DNA of 28,120 nucleotides from JBJXFK01 sp046155505 (GTDB lineage: Bacteria > Planctomycetota > Phycisphaerae > UBA1845 > Fen-1342), in NCBI GenBank assembly GCA_046155505.1, contig JBJXFK010000323.1, positions 1 through 28,120 on the forward strand. The letters run 5' to 3'. The translations under genes were made by a program, and so were the position numbers. Below are positions 7,482 through 14,860 of the stretch, piece after piece (positions within the stretch are counted from its first letter, which is position 1; the number at the start of each line of letters is the position of its first letter). Below the pieces are notes generated by a model. It did no database searches and was not told the origin of the DNA. It saw only the letters and a program-made list of their open reading frames with translations.

Positions 7482-7545
7482 CCGCTCGCTGACGCTCGGG
7501 GCACTCGCTTGCGCGTCGCGTTCGGATCGTCGCTCGGCGCATCGC
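7482..7545 (+). repeat. family B repeat, partial copy
   Basis: The run GCACTCGCTTGCGCGTCGCG with TTCGG after it is identical to the copies at 13987 and (inverted) 15857. The flanks are also similar (CGCTCGGGGCACTCG). This copy lacks the 25-base end seen in the other three. Confidence 0.75.
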
Positions 7546-7553
7546 GAAATTGT

Positions 7554-7581
7554 GCATTCTTCATTCTACATTCTGCATTCG
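7554..7581 (+). repeat. heptamer array (NCATTCT)
   Basis: Four units in exact 7-base register: GCATTCT, TCATTCT, ACATTCT, GCATTCG. Confidence 0.75.
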
Positions 7582-7630
7582 CACGCCACCCCACTCGCTC
7601 GCGCTCGGGGTTCGGATCGGCCGACTCTGT

Positions 7631-7672
7631 AACTCGATACTCGATACTCGAAACTCGCTACTGCTACTTGCG
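7631..7672 (+). repeat. heptamer array (NACTCGA) covering a stop codon
   Basis: Units in 7-base register: AACTCGA, TACTCGA, TACTCGA, AACTCGC, TACTGCT. The stop codon of the minus-strand PQQ-like gene (7664-7666) lies inside the array's last units. Confidence 0.7.
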
Positions 7673-9022
7673 CGCCGCTCCCTCCTCAATCGCGAACAAC
7701 TTCTTCTCGCCCCGCACATACAGCACGCCATCCACCGCCGCCGGCGACGCCATCACGTTGTCACCCATTTTGTTTTCGGCGACCAGCTCAAACTCGCGAC
7801 CCGCTTTGATTACATACGTCGTGCCGTCCTCAGCGAAGAAGTACAAATTGCCGCCCGCCGCGACACCCGATGCCGTAAAACCAGTCGCACCACTGCCCAG
7901 CCGCTGCTTGTAAACCTCGCTGCCCGTCTTGGCATCGAGCACGCTCAGCAACCCGTTATCCATGCACAAATACAGCAACCCATCCATCACGATCGGCGTC
8001 TGCATGTAATTACCCCGCCGATCGGTCCACCACGCGATGTGCTCGCTGTGTTCCGTCGTCGACTTGGGCGTGATGTCACCCTCGGCACTCGTCTTCACCG
8101 CATACACCGGCCGCATCGGCCCATGCGCACTCGTCAGATAGATCAGTCCGTCGCTGACGATCGGCGTCGGCACAGGAATGTCGCCGCCGCCGACAATCTT
8201 CCACACCTCTTTGCCCGTCTCGAAGTCATAGCCGCCGATGTGCTTCCAGCCGTTCAATGCGATCCGCTTCTTACCCTCGTGCGTGTACATCGCCGGCGTA
8301 CACCAGGTCGGCACCTCCGGTCGCGGCGTCCGCCAAATTTCACGGCCATCATTGATATCGAGCGCGGCAACGAACGAATCGGCTTGCACGTCAACCTGCA
8401 GAATCAGCCGCCCGTCGTGAATGATCGTCGAATTGCCGAAGCCCCATTGCGCCGTCTTCACCGCGAAGAACCCTGAGTCGATCGGCCCGAAATCCTTCTT
8501 CCACTTGAGTTCGCCGTCGACCGTGAAGCAGTACAACCCCTCAGCTCCGAAAAACGCGACCACATGCCGACCGTCAGTCGAAACCGTCGAGTTCGCGTGA
8601 CTGGCCTTCGTATGTCGCTTGACCTTGGGCACACCCTTGATCGCCTCTTTGTCCCACACGATCTTGCCGCTCTTGCGATCGACGCAGATCACGCGCCAAC
8701 TCTGCGGCGTGTCGTCCTTCACCGGCTGAATATCGCCATACAGCCCGACTCGTAGCGTCGCGTCGCCGCTCTCGGGCACCGCCGTCGTCAGGAAAATGCG
8801 ATCGCCCCCGATCACCGGGCTGGAAAGCCCAAGGCCGGGAATGGCGGCCTCCCATTTGATATTCAGACCATGCTCACCATCCCACGCGGTCGGCGGGGCC
8901 TTTCCGGTCGCGATGCCCAGCGAATCAACACCGCGAAACTGCGGCCAGTTGTCAGCCAGCGCAACCGCGTTCGAAATTGCGAATGCGACACAAACCGTCA
9001 GCGTGCGAAACGAAGCGACCAT
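7664..9022 (-). CDS. exported PQQ-like beta-propeller protein
   Basis: A 452-residue protein with a Sec signal peptide (residues 1-23, likely cleaved after ALA). The mature part starts DNWPQFRGVDSLGIA; NWPQFRG is the standard opening of planctomycete PQQ-binding-like beta-propellers. Propeller repeats follow as a series of V-x-D-x-x-T-G-K/W-x-x-x blocks: VICVDRKSGKIVWDKE, LYCFTVDGELKWKK, VAALDINDGREIWRT, YDFETGKEVWKIV and VLDAKTGSEVYKQ. Eight blades would fit the length. Without dehydrogenase residues it is more likely a protein-interaction or sugar-binding scaffold in the periplasm than a quinoprotein enzyme. The start at 9022 has GGGAG at a 7-base spacing. The gene stands alone, with repeats at its 3' end and a long hairpin upstream. 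Confidence 0.88.
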   Translation of the reverse strand: MVASFRTLTVCVAFAISNAVALADNWPQFRGVDSLGIATGKAPPTAWDGEHGLNIKWEAAIPGLGLSSPVIGGDRIFLTTAVPESGDATLRVGLYGDIQPVKDDTPQSWRVICVDRKSGKIVWDKEAIKGVPKVKRHTKASHANSTVSTDGRHVVAFFGAEGLYCFTVDGELKWKKDFGPIDSGFFAVKTAQWGFGNSTIIHDGRLILQVDVQADSFVAALDINDGREIWRTPRPEVPTWCTPAMYTHEGKKRIALNGWKHIGGYDFETGKEVWKIVGGGDIPVPTPIVSDGLIYLTSAHGPMRPVYAVKTSAEGDITPKSTTEHSEHIAWWTDRRGNYMQTPIVMDGLLYLCMDNGLLSVLDAKTGSEVYKQRLGSGATGFTASGVAAGGNLYFFAEDGTTYVIKAGREFELVAENKMGDNVMASPAAVDGVLYVRGEKKLFAIEEGAARK

Positions 9023-9152
9023 GAGCTGTCTCCCGTGCGAAGCCGACCCTGCAAATCACATCGGCGGCAAAATCATACGCGAACCGCCGATATCTCAGCG
9101 TAGAAATGAATAGGGGGAACGCGTTCACAGAACAAACAGGCTGAAATCGCGC

Positions 9153-9215
9153 GGGGAGCATCGGCCTCCGGCCGGTGCGACCCGCGTTGGCACTGGCCGG
9201 AGGCCGATGCTCCCC
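9153..9215. repeat. 25-bp-stem inverted repeat in divergent intergenic region
   Basis: 9153-9177 pairs with 9191-9215: the outer 21 bases are perfect and one mismatch occurs in the inner four, around a 13-base loop. The arms read GGGGAGCATCGGCCTCCGGC at the left end. It lies between two divergently transcribed genes, so it is not a terminator for either. It may be a small mobile repeat or a regulatory structure in the leader of the transporter gene. Confidence 0.8.
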
Positions 9216-9362
9216 ACGTCGTTCGTCGTCACGCGACGCACTTTTCTTGGAATGCGTCTGCCCTGTTGAGTTGGACGATTGCCGATCCGCCGTCCGTTCG
9301 AAAATGCCGATACCGGCTACAATCCGGGATTCGTCGAATTTCTCGACGCATGGGGTCACGCG

Positions 9363-10688
9363 GTGACGCAAGTATCGGAAGCGCCTTCGGACGATTCGCC
9401 CGCCGCGACCATCGCGGCCGCCGCCTCGTCCGATGCCGTCGCCATCGAGCCGCCACCGTCGAGCGCTTCCACCGCGCTCGTCGCTTTTATGATGCTCATG
9501 CAACACGCGTTACCCGCGGCGTGGGCGACCACGCTGCCGCTGCACCTGCAAGACCTCGGCTTCAACGCGCACCAGATCGGGCACATCTTCGGCACGCTGG
9601 CCCTGTCGCCGCTGATCGCACCGTGGATCGCCGGGCAACTCGCTGACCGCGTGTTTTCGCCCCAGGCGATCATCATCTTTTGCAACATCGTCAACGTCGC
9701 GGTGCTCTGGACGGCGTCATACCAGACCACATTCTGGCCGATTCTGTTCTTGTGCCTGGCCAGCTCGATGCTCTGGATTCCGACGTTCGCACTCACCACG
9801 CACATCGCCCTGCGCCACTTGCATCGGACGCCCGAAAAATTCGGATCGATCCGCCTGTTCGGCACGCTCGGCTGGGTCACCACAACGCTGCTCATGGGTC
9901 TCTGGCTCAGCAAGCCGACCTGGCTGCCCGGTGCGCAAGACGCCGTGCTCGCCGACGGCTTTCGTATCTCGGCCATCTGGTCGGTGCTGGCCACGATCGT
10001 CTGCCTGATGACGCCGCGCACACCGCCGTCACTGACTGTCGGCGCGCCGCGATTCGCCGCCGCGAGTGCGATCACAGTCGTTCGCGACCCGCAGGTGTTC
10101 GCCGTGCTGCTCGTCGGATTTCTGCTGGCCATCACTAACCCATTTGTGCATCCAGTCGGCGCGATCTTCATGCGCGATCTCGGCCTGCCGAACGAATTGA
10201 TTCCACCCATCAGCTCGACCGGCCAAATGGTCGAAGTGATCGCCTTCGCGCTTACCGCCGTGCTGCTTCGCCGTATCGGCTTCAAAGCACTCTTCACCAT
10301 CGGCATCGCGTTCTACATTGTTCGCCTCGTGATTTGGTCGATCGGCGAGCCGCTGTCGCTCGTGATTCTGTCCGTCGGCTTGCACGGCTTCTGCTATGCG
10401 TGGGTGGTCGGCCTGACGCAAATGATTCTCGACCAGCGCTGCCCGCCGGATGCGAAAGCGACCGCCCAATCGCTCTATCTGGTGCTGACGGTCGGCATTC
10501 CATCGTGGCCGGCGAATCAACTCGCGGCGTGGCTCAGCGAGCAATTTCGCGTGCTGTTGCCGAGCGGCGCGAGCGGCGTCGACTATCGCACGCTCTTCAT
10601 CGTGCCGATGGTGATTTGCGTAGTCTGCCTGATCCTGTTCGTCACGCTTTTCCGCCGGCCCAGGCCGAGCGCAGCGCTGCAGCCGTGA
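9363..10688 (+). CDS. MFS transporter, nucleoside:H+ symporter type
   Basis: About 441 residues and 12 predicted membrane helices. The first helix region reads STALVAFMMLMQHALPAAWATTLPLHL, and helices 3-4 are followed by KFGSIRLFGTLGWVTTTLLMG. The GSxRLFGTxGW block is characteristic of the NupG/XapB-like nucleoside:H+ symporter family of the major facilitator superfamily. The protein should import nucleosides or a related sugar in the inner membrane; the substrate is inferred from family only. The frame opens with TTG at 9279, but the first 28 codons look non-coding. GTG at 9363 with GGGG upstream is chosen, not firmly. About 35 low-complexity residues precede helix 1. The 3' end overlaps convergent purL by 47 bases. 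Confidence 0.78.
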   Translation: MTQVSEAPSDDSPAATIAAAASSDAVAIEPPPSSASTALVAFMMLMQHALPAAWATTLPLHLQDLGFNAHQIGHIFGTLALSPLIAPWIAGQLADRVFSPQAIIIFCNIVNVAVLWTASYQTTFWPILFLCLASSMLWIPTFALTTHIALRHLHRTPEKFGSIRLFGTLGWVTTTLLMGLWLSKPTWLPGAQDAVLADGFRISAIWSVLATIVCLMTPRTPPSLTVGAPRFAAASAITVVRDPQVFAVLLVGFLLAITNPFVHPVGAIFMRDLGLPNELIPPISSTGQMVEVIAFALTAVLLRRIGFKALFTIGIAFYIVRLVIWSIGEPLSLVILSVGLHGFCYAWVVGLTQMILDQRCPPDAKATAQSLYLVLTVGIPSWPANQLAAWLSEQFRVLLPSGASGVDYRTLFIVPMVICVVCLILFVTLFRRPRPSAALQP

Positions 10689-13600
10689 TCGATGCGCTGC
10701 CGATCGAGAGCGTCGCCGCGTCGCTGACTGTGCCGACGCGTGCGAGCGGCACATCCGCCGCGCGGCACGCATCTTCAAGCTTGGTGACATCGCCCGCACG
10801 CACGTGAACGACAAACCCCGCGGCGAGCGGAACGAGTGCATCGATCGGCTGAGTCGCATCAATCGTCGCCCCGCGATCACCGCCGATGGCCATCTCGGCC
10901 AGCGCCACCAGCCAGCCGCTGCTGCAATCGTGACACGCGCGAACGACGCCGCGTTGAATGGCCGCGGCTACCACGCGATGCGTTGCGGCTGCAAGTTCCA
11001 ACGAAAACTCAACCCGCGGTAGCCCGCCGACGAGCAGCAACACGTCGCCGTCGGCCTTCAAGTCCGCCGAAACGCATCGCGACACATCATCAATCAAACT
11101 CATCGCCGTCACGAGCAACGTCCCCGGAATCCGCAATCGTCCGGTCGTGCGCAACCGATCGGCGATAATCCCGTGCAGCGCATCGTCACTCAGCACGCCG
11201 CCGCGCTCGCTTCGCGCGAACGGCCTGATCGTCGCAATCAACTTCTCGACATCCGCCGGGTCGAGCGCGAACTCGTTGTTGAGCGAATCCTTGCCGGAAA
11301 TAAACGGCGTACCAAACGCTCTGGCCGTGTCATAGCACGCCTGACAGGTGCGAATCAGCGCGCCGAGTTGCTGCGCATCGTCGCTCTTGCCCCAGCAGAA
11401 ATTATCGAGAATCGCCGTGCGATCCGGATCGCCGCCGACCGCCACGACATTGCACAACGCCTCATCAATCGCCGCCGCCGCCATCCAATACGGATCGATG
11501 TCGAACAACTCCGGCGTCAGTCCGCAGCCTATCGCGATCGCCCGCTGCGTCGCCGGTCGCGGCCGCAGAACGGCGGCATCGGTCGGTCCGCGGCCGCGCC
11601 CCATGATCGACTTGATCGCACTGCCGCCCTGCACCTCGTGGTCATATTGTCGAATGATCCACTCTTTGCTCGCCACGCCCGGCGAGCGCAGCACCGCCGG
11701 CAATTCGTGCATCAGCACACTCGCATGCAGCGGCCCACTCGCCTCAATCCTCGAACGCAGCGACGGCAGATGCCGCAACGCCTCGGCCGGTTGCCACTCG
11801 CCCACTCGACGCCGCGACGGAATGCCGCGATGCATGAAGTGCATGTCGAGCTGCCCGACAACGGTGCCGGCGTAGCGCACGATGAGTTGCGGATGGTCGG
11901 CGTGCGACCCGGTGTCGGGCACGGAGGCCCGATCGCTAAGGGTCGCGCTAGGCGACGAGCCGAACTCCCCAATCACCGTCGCCTCAACCTGCTCACTCCG
12001 CATCACCGCCATGAATCGATCGAGCTTGTCGGGCGAAACGGACAGCACCATCCGCTCCTGCGCCTCACTGATCCAAATTTCGTCATATCGCAGGCCGGCG
12101 TATTTGAGCGTCACCTTGTCCAGATCGACCGACGCGCCAACATCCTCACCCATCTCACCCACCGCGCTGCTCAGCCCGCCCGCGCCGCAATCGGTGATCG
12201 CCGTGAACAAACACCCATCGACATGATCGCGCGCCGCCAGCACCGCATCGACGCAACGCTTTTCGGTGATCGCATTCCCGATCTGCACCGCGTGCGAAAA
12301 TTCGTCGGCGTGCGTGTCGGTGAGTTCCGCCGACGAAAACGTCGCGCCATGAATTCCGTCGCGCCCGGTGCGTCCGCCGATGACGACAATTTTGTCACCC
12401 GGCCGCGCCGCTTTGTGAATCTTGTCGCGCGGAATCAGCCCGATGCAGCCGCAAAAAACGAGCGGATTGCCGAGAAATCGCGGATCAAAATGCACGGCGC
12501 CGTTGACCGTCGGAATGCCCATGCGATTGCCGTAATCAGCCACGCCTTTCACCACGCCGCGCAGCACGCGCCACGGATGCAGCACGCCTTTCGGCAAGCT
12601 GTCATGCGACCAATCGCTCGGCGCGACGCAGAACACATCGGTATTTGCGATCGGCCGCGCCGCAAGCCCGCAGCCCAGCACATCGCGAATGCACCCGCCC
12701 GCGCCGGTCGCCGCCCCGCCGTAAGGCTCGATCGCCGATGGGTGATTGTGCGTCTCGACCTTGATCGCAACCGCGAACTCGTCATCAAACGCGATAATGC
12801 CCGCGTTGTCCTTGAAAACCGACAAACACTCCGGCCCGCGCTTCTCGGCCATGAGCTCCTGCGTCACGCGCGCGATGGTGTCTTTCAGCAAGTTGTCGTA
12901 TTCGAGTTCGACAACGTCGCCACCGCCATCCCGATTTTCGATTTTGTCCCGGCGCGCCGGGATTTGATTTTGGACTGGTGCCGTGACCGCTCCTTCGCTT
13001 TGTCGCTCCTTCGCTCCGTCGCCGCCTTCGTGCCTTCGTGCCTCCGTGCCTCCGTGCCGTTCCCCACTCGGCATCGCCGCCCCGCGATACACATACGCAC
13101 TCTTTAACGTCTTGTGTACGCAATGCTCCGACCACGTCTGGGCCAGCGTCTCCAGCTCGAGATCCGTCGGCTCGCGTCCCAACTCGCGAAAGTGCGCGCG
13201 AATCGCCTGCATCTCATCCAGCGACAGGAACAAATGCCCGTCGCGCGACAGCTTCGCGAGCTGCTCATCGCTGAGTTCGCGAATCGCAACATGCTGCAAC
13301 TTGAACCCATATTGCGGCGGCACCGGCGACGCGACCGCGCCGCTGCTGCCGAGCACGACGCGCTCAATACAGTCGTTCGCCAGCACACGTCCCGCGATCG
13401 ACTCGACTCGCTCGCGCGCGATTTCGCCTTGCAGGAAATAGCGCCGCGCTGTGCGCACCGACTCGACCGAGTGGCCTTCCGCACGCAGTTCCTCAAGCGT
13501 GGTCTCGGCCACCGGGTCCATCACGCCGGGTCGCAGGTGTACCTCGACGCTCGTCGTCCCGGTCTCGTCGGCGATCGCCTCGCCGCTGCCCGCGACCATC

Positions 13601-13818
13601 CAACGTTCGGTAACCGGATCAACAATCAGATCGCTCGCAATCGACTCAGCCTCGCGTCGGCCGATCGCCCCTTCCAGCAGATACACCCGCGACGACCACG
13701 CACGGTCCACTCCGCTAAGCCCCGCCTCGCGCATGTCCGAAACCACGCCGGCGTCGCTGTTCTCAGCCTTTAGACAAGTCGTCGGGCGAATCTCGATCCG
13801 AAAGACGCTGCTGCTCAT
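10642..13818 (-). CDS. purL: phosphoribosylformylglycinamidine synthase PurL with two PurS-like domains
   Basis: A 1058-residue synthetase of purine synthesis, converting FGAR, ATP and glutamine-derived ammonia to FGAM. Two PurS-like repeats come first (about residues 6-75 and 89-158: FRIEIRPTTCLKAENSDAGV, then VEVHLRPGVMDPVAETTLEE), each ending in a YLLEG/YFLQGE strand. The synthetase follows: WSEHCVHKTLKS (229 on), KVETHNHPSAIEPYGG (about 353-368), ITDCGAGGLSSAVGEMGEDV, then the second half with HEVQGGSAIKSIMGRGRGP, DPYWMAAAAIDEALCNVVAV and FISGKDSLNNEF. No glutaminase domain is present, so PurQ must be encoded elsewhere. ATG 13818 has GAGGTGG upstream. Two insertions are odd: about 55 residues at 247-301 and about 20 near 620-645, both made of repeats found between genes in this window. 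Confidence 0.93.
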   Translation of the reverse strand: MSSSVFRIEIRPTTCLKAENSDAGVVSDMREAGLSGVDRAWSSRVYLLEGAIGRREAESIASDLIVDPVTERWMVAGSGEAIADETGTTSVEVHLRPGVMDPVAETTLEELRAEGHSVESVRTARRYFLQGEIARERVESIAGRVLANDCIERVVLGSSGAVASPVPPQYGFKLQHVAIRELSDEQLAKLSRDGHLFLSLDEMQAIRAHFRELGREPTDLELETLAQTWSEHCVHKTLKSAYVYRGAAMPSGERHGGTEARRHEGGDGAKERQSEGAVTAPVQNQIPARRDKIENRDGGGDVVELEYDNLLKDTIARVTQELMAEKRGPECLSVFKDNAGIIAFDDEFAVAIKVETHNHPSAIEPYGGAATGAGGCIRDVLGCGLAARPIANTDVFCVAPSDWSHDSLPKGVLHPWRVLRGVVKGVADYGNRMGIPTVNGAVHFDPRFLGNPLVFCGCIGLIPRDKIHKAARPGDKIVVIGGRTGRDGIHGATFSSAELTDTHADEFSHAVQIGNAITEKRCVDAVLAARDHVDGCLFTAITDCGAGGLSSAVGEMGEDVGASVDLDKVTLKYAGLRYDEIWISEAQERMVLSVSPDKLDRFMAVMRSEQVEATVIGEFGSSPSATLSDRASVPDTGSHADHPQLIVRYAGTVVGQLDMHFMHRGIPSRRRVGEWQPAEALRHLPSLRSRIEASGPLHASVLMHELPAVLRSPGVASKEWIIRQYDHEVQGGSAIKSIMGRGRGPTDAAVLRPRPATQRAIAIGCGLTPELFDIDPYWMAAAAIDEALCNVVAVGGDPDRTAILDNFCWGKSDDAQQLGALIRTCQACYDTARAFGTPFISGKDSLNNEFALDPADVEKLIATIRPFARSERGGVLSDDALHGIIADRLRTTGRLRIPGTLLVTAMSLIDDVSRCVSADLKADGDVLLLVGGLPRVEFSLELAAATHRVVAAAIQRGVVRACHDCSSGWLVALAEMAIGGDRGATIDATQPIDALVPLAAGFVVHVRAGDVTKLEDACRAADVPLARVGTVSDAATLSIGSASITAAALRSAWAGGKA
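11914..11938 (+). repeat. family B 25-base unit inside purL
   Basis: A perfect 25-base match to 15857-15881 (opposite strand) and one mismatch from 14049-14073. It is read in frame in purL as LSDRASVPDTG. Other PurL proteins join IGEF nearly directly to the LIVRYAG strand here, so the segment is an insertion. Confidence 0.85.
12990..13057 (+). repeat. octamer arrays inside purL
   Basis: Four octamers CTCCTTCG/CTTTGTCG/CTCCTTCG/CTCCGTCG (12990-13021), a 4-base spacer, then CTTCGTGC twice and CTCCGTGC twice (13026-13057). In the purL frame they give RHGGTEARRHEGGD and KERQSEG. The same octamers form non-coding arrays at 14116-14204 and coding ones in the Sua5 gene. Confidence 0.9.
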
Positions 13819-13896
13819 CAACCCACCTCGCGCAATCCCCGCGCCCGCCGCCAATCGTCACGCCGGGCAGGTCCGAATCATACGAGAAGCGATTCA

Positions 13897-13958
13897 TTGT
13901 GGAGCAGCCGCCCCCGGCTGCCTTCTTGTGGAGCTGCCGCCCCCGGCTGCTTTTTCCT
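13897..13958 (+). repeat. two family A palindromes in tandem
   Basis: GTGGAGCAGCCGCCCCCGGC begins the first copy and GTGGAGCTGCCGCCCCCGGC the second, each completed by TGC(C/T) and a T-rich tail (CTTCTT, TTTTTCC). They lie upstream of purL, so they do not end a known transcript. Confidence 0.85.
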
Positions 13959-13986
13959 GCCCCCGCCCTCTGCAATCGGCTTCCGC

Positions 13987-14080
13987 CGGCTCGCTTCGCT
14001 CGCGGCACTCGCTTGCGCGTCGCGTTCGGGATCGCTGCGCGATCCGCCGTCGGGCACAGAGGCCCGATCGCTACGGCGAT
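13987..14080 (+). repeat. family B repeat, full copy
   Basis: Starts GGCTCGCTTCGCTCGCGGC, contains GCACTCGCTTGCGCGTCGCG and ends with the 25-base unit at 14049-14073. It is colinear with the inverted copy at 15857-15950. Confidence 0.8.
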
Positions 14081-14115
14081 TCGCGGCCCACCCCAACGCG
14101 TCGCTCCGTTGCTGC

Positions 14116-14204
14116 CTCCGTGCCTTCGTGCCTCCGTGCCTCCGTGCCTCCGTGCCTCTGATCTTCCCCTTCGTCGCTCTGTCGCTGCGTCGCTCCGTCG
14201 CTAT
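14116..14204 (+). repeat. two octamer arrays (CTCCGTGC and GTCGCTNN)
   Basis: Five units at 14116-14155 (CTCCGTGC, CTTCGTGC, CTCCGTGC three times), then four units at 14173-14204 (GTCGCTCT, GTCGCTGC, GTCGCTCC, GTCGCTAT). Together with the family A and B copies they fill most of the 541-base purL-haemoglobin gap. From 14205 to 14340 no repeat or gene is evident; promoter sequence for the haemoglobin gene is expected there. Confidence 0.9.
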
Positions 14205-14359
14205 TCGTCACGCACGCCCGCGCACTTCCCGCGCCCTGCGCCCGCGCCCTTTCCCGCACTTCTTGCCCAACCGCACCTCCGTTTTGCATGATTTGATCAG
14301 CGCGCGATCGGCCTCGCCAACGGCCGACGCGATTCAACCACGCTGCAGGGGACAATGAC

Positions 14360-14752
14360 ATGGCGACCATCTACGAACAGATCGGCGGCGAAAAATCCAT
14401 CGATGCGGCAGTCGAACGCTTCTATCGCAAGGTGCTCGGCGACGAACGCATCTCGCGTTTCTTCGATGACGTCGAAATGCAGACGCAGATGTCCAAGCAG
14501 CGCGCGTTTCTGACGATGGTCCTCGGCGGTCCGAACAACTACACCGGGCGCGACATGCGCAGCTCGCACGAGCGGCTCGTCGCGATGGGCCTCAATGACG
14601 AACACTTCGACGCCGTCGTCGAACACCTCGGTCGCACGCTGGCCGAGCTGGGCGTGCCCGCCAACCTGATCGCGCAGATCGCGTCGATCGCCGAGTCGGT
14701 CCGAAATGACGTCCTCAATCGCGATTCTTCGCCGGTCGGCGCACGCGGCTGA
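14360..14752 (+). CDS. glbN: group I truncated haemoglobin
   Basis: A 130-residue 2-on-2 globin of the trHbN group. It starts MATIYEQIGGEKSIDAAVER, then FYRKVLGDERISRFFDDVEM with the B10 tyrosine at Tyr22. KQRAFLTMVLGGP is the E-helix with Gln47 as the likely distal residue, and RSSHERL carries the proximal haem ligand His70. DEHFDAVVEHLGRTLAELGV is the typical G-helix. Such proteins bind O2 and, with a reductase, oxidise NO to nitrate in the cytoplasm. The ATG follows AGGGGA at good spacing. A ferredoxin-type reductase starts 108 bases downstream on the same strand, a natural electron donor. The gene symbol follows the family, not a proven orthologue. Confidence 0.93.
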   Translation: MATIYEQIGGEKSIDAAVERFYRKVLGDERISRFFDDVEMQTQMSKQRAFLTMVLGGPNNYTGRDMRSSHERLVAMGLNDEHFDAVVEHLGRTLAELGVPANLIAQIASIAESVRNDVLNRDSSPVGARG

Positions 14753-14860
14753 TTCGTTTCGTAAGTTCTTGGGGTGAGTCGCGCGCGGCGGCGAGGCCAC
14801 TCGTCGCCGCGCCGCGTTCGTCCGAAAAGACTCACGCAGCGCAAACACGGGAGACCGCTC

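Noticed and set aside
11173..13107. 644-codon open frame on the plus strand
   Set aside because: Antisense shadow of purL; no domain and no ribosome-binding site.
12990..14204. Possible CRISPR array
   Set aside because: The repeats are 8 bases and contiguous, with no spacers of 30-40 bases and no cas genes.
13897..14360. Plus-strand frames starting MWSCRPRL or MEQPPPAA that recur in several places
   Set aside because: They are translations of the family A palindromes; the peptide repetition is a result of the DNA repeat.
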